Shown here: positions 1-6,162 of the stretch, piece after piece
How the letters are laid out: each line of letters opens with the position of its first letter
How positions within the stretch are numbered: the first letter of the stretch is position 1
Assembly (NCBI GenBank): GCA_945861175.1
Contig: CAMATR010000054.1
Span: forward strand, 1 to 8,311
DNA: 8,311 bases
Origin: Chitinophaga pinensis
GTDB taxonomy: Bacteria > Bacteroidota > Bacteroidia > Flavobacteriales_D > Crocinitomicaceae
Direction of reading: 5' to 3'
Notes under the pieces: generated by a model
Databases searched by the model: none
What the model was told of the DNA's origin: nothing
Seen by the model: only the letters and a program-made list of their open reading frames with translations
Position numbers and translations under genes: made by a program

Positions 1-147
1 ATTCCGATTTTTCCAGATGAAATGGATTATAAACAAGGAAAGGGCACCTTTAAATTTGAACAAAAGTTACGTCAGAACGGTATCACAGAAAAGCTAGACG
101 ACTACAGAGGCTCAATATTAAAAAGTAAATGGCGGTTGAAGAGATAG
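1..147 (+). CDS. C-terminal fragment of an unrecognised protein (5' end outside window)
   Basis: Frame 1 is open from the first base to a TAG stop at 145-147, giving 48 residues. The peptide is hydrophilic and ends in a basic tail (KSKWRLKR). It has no hydrophobic segment and no FlgD-like or CHU_C-type sorting end, so it does not look like the C-terminus of a secreted type IX cargo. I do not recognise the family. It lies upstream of the PorP/SprF-like gene on the same strand with an 82-bp gap, so co-transcription is possible but not shown. The fragment is too short for a functional call. That it is coding at all rests on the open frame running in from the edge, the hydrophilic composition and the position of the stop before an AT-rich intergenic stretch. 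Confidence 0.55.
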   Translation: MPIFPDEMDYKQGKGTFKFEQKLRQNGITEKLDDYRGSILKSKWRLKR

Positions 148-160
148 AAAAGAGGAGTTT

Positions 161-175
161 TTTGCTAAGCGCAAA
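161..175 (+). terminator. Small hairpin after the first gene, possible weak terminator
   Basis: TTTGC (161-165) and GCAAA (171-175) are perfect reverse complements around a 5-base loop, 13 bases after the stop of the upstream fragment. The stem is short and is followed by AT-rich sequence rather than a clean T run, so termination is only a possibility. The following 18-bp palindrome (173-190) overlaps its right arm. Confidence 0.2.
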
Positions 176-190
176 TTAAAATTTTAATTT
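173..190. repeat. 18-bp perfect AT-only palindrome
   Basis: AAATTAAAATTTTAATTT reads identically on both strands over all 18 bases and cannot be extended (C on both flanks). It sits in the 82-bp gap between the upstream fragment and the PorP/SprF-like gene, about 19 bases before a TAnnTTTG-like box. It could be an operator half-site pair, a cruciform or hairpin-prone element, or a chance product of AT-rich sequence. It contains no G or C, so a transcript hairpin would be weak. Confidence 0.6.
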
Positions 191-208
191 CTGTAACTTT
201 TTTGTGTC

Positions 209-216
209 TAGATTTG
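209..216 (+). promoter_or_regulatory. Candidate Bacteroidota -7 box for the PorP/SprF-like gene
   Basis: TAGATTTG matches the Bacteroidota -7 consensus TAnnTTTG exactly and ends 13 bases before the ATG at 230. No TTG or TTTG element is present at the expected 17-23 base spacing upstream, and the implied leader would be very short. The match is seen; promoter function is inferred. A purine-rich AGAAAGG at 221-227 lies just before the start codon and is closer than an ideal Shine-Dalgarno site. Confidence 0.3.
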
Positions 217-229
217 TTTTAGAAAGGCT

Positions 230-1108
230 ATGAGAACGTACTTTTTTTTACTTTTTTTCTTGATTGAAGGCAATATATATGCTCAACAAGACCCATTTTA
301 CTCTCAGTTTTGGAACACCCAGCAAAGATTTAATCCCTCGGTTACAGGGATGAAGGAACAGAATGAATTGCACGTTTTGGCAAGATGGCAGTGGGTTGAA
401 ATAAGCGGCGCACCAAAAACACAATTGATAACCTATGGTTCAAAACTCAATAAATTAAATAGTGGCATTGGTTTTGTCTATGAACACGATCAAACAGGAT
501 TTTTAAGAAACCATAATGTAAAAATGAATTATGCATACCATCTAAAATTCAAAGACGCTCATCATCTTTCTTTTGGTGTTGCGGCAGGAACAAATATTCA
601 ATCACTAAACGGACTTTTGATATTTCCGGACACTTCCATTGCATATAATGATCGAGGGGTGGGCTTTACCTCTGACCTCGGGATGTTTTACACATTCAAA
701 AGATTTGATTTAGGCCTGAGTCTCACTAGAATAGCTGAATCGCGCGCTTTACCAATGTCTAAAGGAATGCCACATTATTACCTTTATATGGGACATGTTT
801 TTGGAAAAAAGGAAGGATTACAGATTAAACCACAGGTATTTTACCGTTACAATAATGGTTTTGCAGCGTTCGATCTTAACACACTATTTGCCTACAGGTC
901 AATTTATCAGTTAGGCTTAACTTTTCGAAACGGAGATTCTTACGGGATAACGGCAGCTTATACATTCAAAAAAATTCTCAATATCTCCTATAGTTATGAT
1001 ACAACCGTTTCCAAATTGAATAATGGTGTCGCTGGAGGCTCACATGAAGTTCATTTAGGACTCTGTTTAAAACACAAAAGCAGCAAAAGGAATAGTGCTG
1101 CAGAATGA
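230..1108 (+). CDS. PorP/SprF family type IX secretion system membrane protein
   Basis: This 292-residue protein has the full length and landmarks of the PorP/SprF family, outer-membrane beta-barrel proteins of Bacteroidota associated with type IX secretion and gliding. Residues 1-18 form a Phe-rich signal peptide ending IYA|QQ. The mature start has the family pattern QQDPFYSQFWNTQQRFNPS (19-37). It is followed by RWQWVEISGAPKTQ (52-65), corresponding to the usual R-QW--i-GAP-T signature, then alternating aromatic and polar stretches typical of barrel strands. Near the end, SHEVHLGL (271-278) matches the family's usual closing strand. The last 14 residues are a hydrophilic tail slightly longer than usual. 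No PorK/L/M/N genes are visible, so this may be one of the many paralogues that sit away from the core secretion locus, often thought to help secrete or anchor particular cargo. Which cargo it serves cannot be told here. PorP and SprF themselves cannot be distinguished, so no symbol is given. Confidence 0.93.
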   Translation: MRTYFFLLFFLIEGNIYAQQDPFYSQFWNTQQRFNPSVTGMKEQNELHVLARWQWVEISGAPKTQLITYGSKLNKLNSGIGFVYEHDQTGFLRNHNVKMNYAYHLKFKDAHHLSFGVAAGTNIQSLNGLLIFPDTSIAYNDRGVGFTSDLGMFYTFKRFDLGLSLTRIAESRALPMSKGMPHYYLYMGHVFGKKEGLQIKPQVFYRYNNGFAAFDLNTLFAYRSIYQLGLTFRNGDSYGITAAYTFKKILNISYSYDTTVSKLNNGVAGGSHEVHLGLCLKHKSSKRNSAAE

Positions 1109-1130
1109 ATAGACCTTTTTTATGGTCAAT
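1109..1130. terminator. Imperfect inverted repeat just after the PorP/SprF-like stop
   Basis: ATAGACC (1109-1115) and GGTCAAT (1124-1130) pair at six of seven positions around an 8-base T-rich loop, directly after the TGA at 1106-1108. The T run is in the loop and not after the stem, so it is not a classic intrinsic terminator. It lies in the 96-bp gap between two convergent genes, where a transcription stop would be expected. The rest of that gap shows nothing I can identify. Confidence 0.2.
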
Positions 1131-1204
1131 GTTGTTGCCCTGCTAATTGATGTTAATGTTATGGGAAATCGTTTTAGTAAGAGACTTTGAATTCGCCAAT
1201 AAAA

Positions 1205-2200
1205 TTAAGTGATAGGCAGCAATCCTTTCTCAATCAATAATTTACCAATTTGAACCGCGTTGGTTGCCGCACCTTTTCTTAAATTATCTGCAACTATCCA
1301 CATGTTTAATGTATTTGATTGTGATTCGTCGCGGCGAATACGGCCAACGAAGACATCGTCTTTTCCTTCAGCATATTTAGGCATGGGATAAGAAAAAGTG
1401 CTTGGATCGTCTTTTAATGTGATGCCGGATTGTTGATTCAGGATACTCCGTACTTCGTTTAGATCAAAATCATTTTCAAACTCAATATTAACCGCCTCAG
1501 AGTGTCCGCCCACCACGGGGACTCTAACTGCTGTTGCGGTTACGTTGATTGTGGGATCCAAAATTTTTTTTGTCTCATTGGTGAGTTTCATTTCTTCTTT
1601 TGTGTAGCCATTATCCAAGAAAGAGTCACATTGTGGAATACAGTTCTTGTCAATAGGATAGTTGTATGCCATTTCACCTGAAATCCCTTCACGTTCATTT
1701 TCCATTTGTTGAACTGCTTTAACTCCGGTTCCGGTAATAGATTGATAGGTAGAAACAACGACACGCTTGATTTTATAAGCTCTATGAAGAGGGGCCAAAG
1801 CAAGTACTAACTGAATTGTACTACAATTTGGATTCGCAATTATTTTATCCTCTTTCGTTAGCAGATTTCCATTTATTTCAGGAACAATTAATTTTTTGGT
1901 CGGGTCCATTCTCCAAACAGAGGAGTTGTCAATTACCGTAGTTCCTGCCGCTGCAAATTTTGGTGCCCATTCCAATGAAGTCTCTCCTCCGGCAGAGAAG
2001 ATGGCCACATCTGGATTCATTTCAATTGCTTTAGCTAAGCCAACCACTGTGTAATGAATACCTCCGAAACCTACAGATTGTCCAACTGATTTTGCGGAGG
2101 CTACAGGGATGAGTTCGGTTACCGGGAAACTCTGTTCACGCAATACTTTTAACATCACATTTCCCACCATTCCGGTGGCGCCCACAACTGCAACTTTCAT
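1205..2200 (-). CDS. asd: Aspartate-semialdehyde dehydrogenase
   Basis: A 331-residue cytoplasmic enzyme that reduces L-4-aspartyl phosphate with NADPH to L-aspartate 4-semialdehyde, the branch point to lysine/diaminopimelate, methionine and threonine. The N-terminal Rossmann motif is VGATGMVG (6-13). The catalytic cysteine is Cys126 in NPNCSTIQ (123-130), TYQSITGTG (151-159) follows as the substrate loop, and the active-site histidine is His233 in GGHSEAV (231-237). The C-terminal NADP-domain helix is DNLRKGAATNAVQI (305-318). All key residues are present, and length matches the bacterial enzyme. The ATG at 2200 is chosen because the protein then begins MKVAVVGATG, the usual family start. 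The frame extends 51 bases upstream to a TTG at 2251, but that adds 17 hydrophobic residues unlike the family. It stands alone between a convergent and a divergent gene, so it is probably monocistronic. No riboswitch or attenuator is seen upstream. Confidence 0.97.
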   Translation of the reverse strand: MKVAVVGATGMVGNVMLKVLREQSFPVTELIPVASAKSVGQSVGFGGIHYTVVGLAKAIEMNPDVAIFSAGGETSLEWAPKFAAAGTTVIDNSSVWRMDPTKKLIVPEINGNLLTKEDKIIANPNCSTIQLVLALAPLHRAYKIKRVVVSTYQSITGTGVKAVQQMENEREGISGEMAYNYPIDKNCIPQCDSFLDNGYTKEEMKLTNETKKILDPTINVTATAVRVPVVGGHSEAVNIEFENDFDLNEVRSILNQQSGITLKDDPSTFSYPMPKYAEGKDDVFVGRIRRDESQSNTLNMWIVADNLRKGAATNAVQIGKLLIEKGLLPIT

Positions 2201-2227
2201 AATAATTTCTTCATATAAATTAATTGT

Positions 2228-2235
2228 CAAAATTA
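2228..2235 (-). promoter_or_regulatory. Candidate -7 box for asd in the 63-bp divergent spacer
   Basis: On the minus strand this reads TAATTTTG, an exact match to TAnnTTTG, ending 27 bases before the asd ATG. A TTTG lies upstream (complement of 2249-2252) but only 13 bases from the box, shorter than the expected 17-23. The spacer 2201-2263 must carry start signals for both asd and the divergent secreted protein. Function is inferred from the motif and position only. Confidence 0.35.
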
Positions 2236-2263
2236 GTATATTTAGCAGCAAAGAGTTCGACTA

Positions 2264-4849
2264 ATGAAATACTTTTTTGTTTTGTTTTTTATCGTCTTGT
2301 CCTTGTCTGTAAATGCCCAATTTACTGAGGATTTTTCGGATGATAATTTTTCTAGTGCACCTGCATGGCAAGGGGATGATTCTGTCTTTACGATTGTGAA
2401 TGTTGCGGGAAACAATAAATTACGTTCGAATAAGTCTATCCCTAATACAACTTTTTATCTTTCTACAGCAAACACCATTTCGACTAATTGTCAATGGGAA
2501 TTTTGGACCAACCTGCAGTTTAATACTTCTAGTGCAAATTACGTTGACATATATTTAATGGCTGATCAAGCGAATCTTTTGACAGCTGGTTTGAATGGTT
2601 ATTTTGTTCGAATTGGCGGAACAACGGATGAAATTTCACTTTTTAAAAGGGTAGCGGGCACAGCGACGAAAATTATTGATGGGGCAGATGGAGTTACAAA
2701 CACTTCTAATAACACGTTGAAAATAAAGGTTAAAAGAACTTCTGCGAACGATTGGACCCTTGAGCGGGATATTACAGGCGTCGGAACCTCCTTTTTTGCT
2801 GAAGGCTCAGTAAATGATGCATCAGTAAATACAAGCACGCATTTTGGTGTTGCTATTACGCAATCCACGACAAGCTTTATTTTAAAGCACTTCTTCGATG
2901 ACTTTTATGTTGGACCGATCATCTATGATATAACACCGCCTGTTTTACTTTCAGCCTCCGTTGTCAATTCTACATCGGTGGATGTTTTATTCAATGAGGC
3001 ATTAGATTCAGCTATCACCTCCGTAGTGTCAAATTATTCTCTCTCTCCAGCATTGGCTATTAGTTCCGCAACAATTGATGGGTCTAGTCCTTCTTTAGTG
3101 CATTTACTTTTAAGCGCAGCAATTTCAAATGGCACAACCTATACGCTTTCAACAAACAACATTACCGATATCTCGATGAATGTTTCTGGGAATCAATCTA
3201 CTCAATTTACCTTTATAGTAGGCGAATTGCCGGTCAAAGGAGACATTATTATTAATGAGTTTATGTGTGACCAATCACCAGTGGTTGGTTTGCCTGAAGT
3301 TGAGTACATTGAAATCTATAATAAGAGCAATAAATATTTTGATTTGACGGGTTGGAAAATTGGTGATGCTTCTGCCGATGGTACTTTGCAGTCTGGATGG
3401 CTTTATCCTGGCGAATATAAAATATTATGTTCCAATTCTAATGCAGATACTTTCGCCATTCAGGCCATAGGAGTAACAAGTTTCCCAAGCCTAAATAATT
3501 CAGGTGACGACATAGTGTTCAAAGACAATAATGGAAATTTGCTGGATAAAATAACTTATTCAGATGATTGGTACCAAGACCCAGCAAGAAGTGATGGGGG
3601 CTATTCGATTGAATTAATCAACCCGAATGACCCTTGCTCGGCTTCAGATAATTGGATTGCAAGCAATGCCTCGTTCGGCGGAACTCCGGGGGCTCAAAAC
3701 AGTGTTTATAACGTCACCCCTGATGCCCAAGCTCCAGAAATCATAGATTTAATTGCGGTGGCACCAAATTATCTTGAAATCTATTTTTCAGAGGGAATGG
3801 ATTCGACAGCATTAGAAAATGCCATTTTCTCCACGAATCCTTCACTCACTATTGTGAATAATTTTGTCCCTACGTCAGGATCAAATACTTCTACAATTGA
3901 ATTCTTAGAGAACATTGAGGGAAGTCAGGTCTATTTAATTTCTATTGAGAATGTCGCTGATTGTTGGGCGAATAACACCTCTTTAAACGGGGTATTTGCC
4001 TTGCCAGAGCTTGCACAACTTGGAGATGTTGTAATTAATGAAATTCTATTTGATCCATATACAGGAGGCTACGATTGGATTGAAATATATAATACGTCCG
4101 ACAAGTTGTTGGATCTTCAAGATTGGAGTTTAGCTAATTACGATAATGATACGATTGCAAATCAAAAATTTATAACAGATCATTTTTATCTTCCCAAAGG
4201 GGGCCATGCTGTTTTAGGGAAGGATTCCGTTTTTGTAAAACAGAATTATATGTCTGCTGTAACAGGTAGTTTTGTCTATTGTGAAACACCTAGTTTCAAT
4301 GTCGATTCAAGTTCTGTTTATTTGATTTTCAATAACCAAGTTATGGACAAGGTGTCCTATTTAGCAGATTGGCATTTTCAACTTTTGGACGTAACGGATG
4401 GGGTTTCTTTAGAAAGAATCGATCCATTTGGTAATTCTAATAATTCATTGAATTGGCATTCGGCAGCTGAGGCGATTGGTTTTGCAACCCCCGGGGGCAA
4501 GAACTCTCAATATAGACCGGCTCTTTCTTCTGGTGATTTTAGTTTTAGCTCAAATACCGTTTCTCCTGATAATGACGGATTCGAAGATGTTTTGCAGATA
4601 AATTACGAGATGAATGAAACAGGGCTTTTAGCCACATTAACTATCTATGACGACAGGGGAAGAATAATCAAATCATTGGTTAAAAATGAACTGCTAGGAA
4701 GCAGCGGTACCTTCAATTGGGACGGGGTAATTGAAAACGGAGTGAAAGCAAGTATTGGGACCTATGTTGTAGTATTTGAAGCGTTTAAGGTAGATGGGGC
4801 ATTTATGTTTGCTAAATCAAAAGCATTTGTTGTCGCAGGCAAGCTTTAA
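2264..4849 (+). CDS. Secreted lamin-tail-domain multidomain protein with FlgD-like C-terminus
   Basis: An 861-residue exported protein. Residues 1-19 are a signal peptide ending VNA|Q. Residues about 20-217 look like a concanavalin A/LamG-like beta-sandwich, starting FTEDFSDDNF and ending FFDDFYVGP. An Ig-like (Big_5/SbsA-type) domain covers about 222-319, starting TPPVLLSASV. The first lamin-tail domain (about 325-480) has GDIIINEFM, EYIEIYNKS, FDLTGWKI and a closing GGTPGAQNS. A second Ig-like domain (about 490-582) and second lamin-tail domain (587-750) repeat the pattern: GDVVINEIL, DWIEIYNTS, LDLQDWSL, ATPGGKNS. The end (about 760-861) is a FlgD-like/CHU_C-like domain with SPDNDGFEDVL, TIYDDRGR, FNWDG and GTYVVVFEAF. 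This architecture is known from surface or secreted proteins of Bacteroidota; adhesion, matrix or calcium-dependent roles are possible but unproven. Type IX export is inferred from the C-terminal domain. AAGAG at 2251-2255 is a weak ribosome site. No catalytic domain is seen. Confidence 0.88.
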   Translation: MKYFFVLFFIVLSLSVNAQFTEDFSDDNFSSAPAWQGDDSVFTIVNVAGNNKLRSNKSIPNTTFYLSTANTISTNCQWEFWTNLQFNTSSANYVDIYLMADQANLLTAGLNGYFVRIGGTTDEISLFKRVAGTATKIIDGADGVTNTSNNTLKIKVKRTSANDWTLERDITGVGTSFFAEGSVNDASVNTSTHFGVAITQSTTSFILKHFFDDFYVGPIIYDITPPVLLSASVVNSTSVDVLFNEALDSAITSVVSNYSLSPALAISSATIDGSSPSLVHLLLSAAISNGTTYTLSTNNITDISMNVSGNQSTQFTFIVGELPVKGDIIINEFMCDQSPVVGLPEVEYIEIYNKSNKYFDLTGWKIGDASADGTLQSGWLYPGEYKILCSNSNADTFAIQAIGVTSFPSLNNSGDDIVFKDNNGNLLDKITYSDDWYQDPARSDGGYSIELINPNDPCSASDNWIASNASFGGTPGAQNSVYNVTPDAQAPEIIDLIAVAPNYLEIYFSEGMDSTALENAIFSTNPSLTIVNNFVPTSGSNTSTIEFLENIEGSQVYLISIENVADCWANNTSLNGVFALPELAQLGDVVINEILFDPYTGGYDWIEIYNTSDKLLDLQDWSLANYDNDTIANQKFITDHFYLPKGGHAVLGKDSVFVKQNYMSAVTGSFVYCETPSFNVDSSSVYLIFNNQVMDKVSYLADWHFQLLDVTDGVSLERIDPFGNSNNSLNWHSAAEAIGFATPGGKNSQYRPALSSGDFSFSSNTVSPDNDGFEDVLQINYEMNETGLLATLTIYDDRGRIIKSLVKNELLGSSGTFNWDGVIENGVKASIGTYVVVFEAFKVDGAFMFAKSKAFVVAGKL

Positions 4850-4863
4850 AAGTGATTACTTTG
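4826..4863 (+). promoter_or_regulatory. Possible promoter before the LETM1-related gene
   Basis: TTTGTTG (4826-4832) lies 23 bases before TTACTTTG (4856-4863), which matches TAnnTTTG at all but one position. This is the top of the spacing range reported for Bacteroidota promoters. It would give a leader of roughly 15 bases before the ATG at 4886. The upstream element falls inside the end of the preceding gene. Read-through from that gene is an equally good explanation for expression. A purine-rich AGAAAG at 4874-4879 may help ribosome binding. Confidence 0.25.
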
Positions 4864-4885
4864 TACCTAAATTAGAAAGTAATAC

Positions 4886-6145
4886 ATGAATCTTCTTCCT
4901 GGATCAAAAGGCTGGATTAAAAAATACTTTGACCTTGTGTCAAGGGGGAAAATAGACACTTCTGTGAGCATCCCTGAAAAGCTCGACCAGGAATCTTTTA
5001 TTTACGGAGCTTTGGGTAAAACAGGTATAACTTTCGGCTATCCTTCTTCGCTCCTTTTTGCAAATGAAATTAATGATTTAAGATGGACTTCAGAAGAAAA
5101 GCTGAAGCTACTTCTTTTCGAGGCACACTTATTTGTTTTTAAAATTCTTAAAAAGGAAGAAGAGTTTAACCTACAGCACTTCACCGAGGAAATGGTTACT
5201 TTCTATGGACAACATAACGCCTATTCGATTAGTAAGTTATTTACTTTTTTCTTAAAAGAGACCCAGGAAGAGAAGTTAGAAGATATTCTTTCAAAACGTG
5301 TAGATATTCGTTTGAATTTGTTGGAAAGCAAGTTTTGGATCAATTATGTTAGTAATGCCTTCATCTATTTGGATGTAATCTTATTTCATCAATATTTATC
5401 GGATAAGAAGAACACGATTTATCAGTATGATGAATTGGCCATGAACGCACTAACCGCAATAACCTTGGCATCTTATTCAGATGGATTAATAGAAGAAAAA
5501 GAGCGCTCAATATTTAAGATGTTTTTAGTGTCAGCTAATTTATCCGACGCGCACCGTTCTTTAGCTGAATCACGTTTTGAAAATGGAGGAACTTTCAGTG
5601 ATTTTAATAGTCAGATAAAAAAGAATCAGCTTGGCAAACGTTTTTTATTGGATCTTTCTGCTTTCATCATTTTTTCTAATCATGATGCAGTATCTGAGGA
5701 AATGCAGTACTTAAAAGCGCTGTGTGATTATCTAGGATTTGGAGAAAAAGAATTGAACGAATCTTTGGCTTCAACAGAACAGTTTATAATTAATAATCAT
5801 GAGAAAATACCTTTTCTAGCGAGCTCCTCCTCCATCGAAAAAGTTTATGGTAGTTTATCAAAAAGATGGATTAAAATTCTTGGAAGGAATAGAGATAAGT
5901 TAGCAATAGAACTTAAACAGAGCAAAGAATTGGTATTTCTAATTAAGAAATCAGCCACGAAAGAATTGACAAAAAAAGAAAAAGAAAAGGTAAAAGAGCA
6001 ATTCAAGGATATTGTTAAAACCATGCCTTCCCTTGCTATTTTTTTATTGCCGGGCGGGGCCTTTTTATTACCTCTTGTTTTAAAAGTTATTCCAGATTTG
6101 GTTCCTTCCGCTTTTCGGGACAACGAATTGGAAAAGATGGAATAA
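4886..6145 (+). CDS. LETM1-related protein with TerB-like helical region (biofilm-associated family)
   Basis: A 419-residue, mostly alpha-helical protein without a signal peptide. The C-terminal part (about 315-412) resembles the LETM1 region: a basic helix around KRWIKILGRNRDKL (326-339), a Lys/Glu-rich stretch LTKKEKEKVKEQ (361-372), then one hydrophobic segment PSLAIFLLPGGAFLLPLVLK (381-400) followed by VIPDLVPSAFRDNE. In LETM1 proteins this type of segment lies at the inner mitochondrial membrane; here it would place the protein on the cytoplasmic membrane with a large cytoplasmic N-terminal part. The middle (about 184-295) contains ASYSDGLIEEKERSIF (195-210), similar to the acidic EF-like helix pair of TerB-type domains. 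Residues 1-180 are helical and unrecognised. From memory, Bacteroidota proteins of this kind are annotated as LETM1-related biofilm-associated proteins; the biological role is poorly known, and ion transport should not be assumed. It follows the lamin-tail gene by 36 bases, so co-expression is plausible. Confidence 0.75.
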   Translation: MNLLPGSKGWIKKYFDLVSRGKIDTSVSIPEKLDQESFIYGALGKTGITFGYPSSLLFANEINDLRWTSEEKLKLLLFEAHLFVFKILKKEEEFNLQHFTEEMVTFYGQHNAYSISKLFTFFLKETQEEKLEDILSKRVDIRLNLLESKFWINYVSNAFIYLDVILFHQYLSDKKNTIYQYDELAMNALTAITLASYSDGLIEEKERSIFKMFLVSANLSDAHRSLAESRFENGGTFSDFNSQIKKNQLGKRFLLDLSAFIIFSNHDAVSEEMQYLKALCDYLGFGEKELNESLASTEQFIINNHEKIPFLASSSSIEKVYGSLSKRWIKILGRNRDKLAIELKQSKELVFLIKKSATKELTKKEKEKVKEQFKDIVKTMPSLAIFLLPGGAFLLPLVLKVIPDLVPSAFRDNELEKME

Positions 6146-6162
6146 ATACCTTTTCTTTATTC
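6140..6162. terminator. Inverted repeat spanning two convergent stop codons
   Basis: GAATAAA (6140-6146) and TTTATTC (6156-6162) are perfect reverse complements around a 9-base loop. Each arm contains the TAA stop of one of the two convergent genes, in the same context GAA TAA A. A competing pairing is GAAAAG (6131-6136) with CTTTTC (6150-6155). The stems are AT-rich and weak, so action as a bidirectional terminator is only suggested by location. Confidence 0.3.

Noticed and set aside
1131..1204. Possible small gene or RNA in the rest of the gap between the PorP/SprF-like gene and asd
   Set aside because: The stretch has no open frame of useful length, no clear promoter and no stable fold that I could see.
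1588..1803. 71-codon open frame on the minus strand
   Set aside because: It lies wholly inside asd in another frame, while asd has all its conserved motifs; no ribosome site or recognisable domain.
2201..2251. N-terminal extension of asd to a TTG at 2251
   Set aside because: The added 17 residues are not part of the family, the ATG at 2200 gives the usual MKVAVVGATG start, and the extension would cover the candidate -7 box.
2599..2868. 89-codon open frame on the minus strand
   Set aside because: It is antisense to the lectin-like part of the lamin-tail protein and has no protein-like features of its own.
5845..6123. 92-codon open frame on the minus strand
   Set aside because: It is antisense to the LETM1-like region; its hydrophobic stretches are the complement of the Lys/Glu-rich codons.
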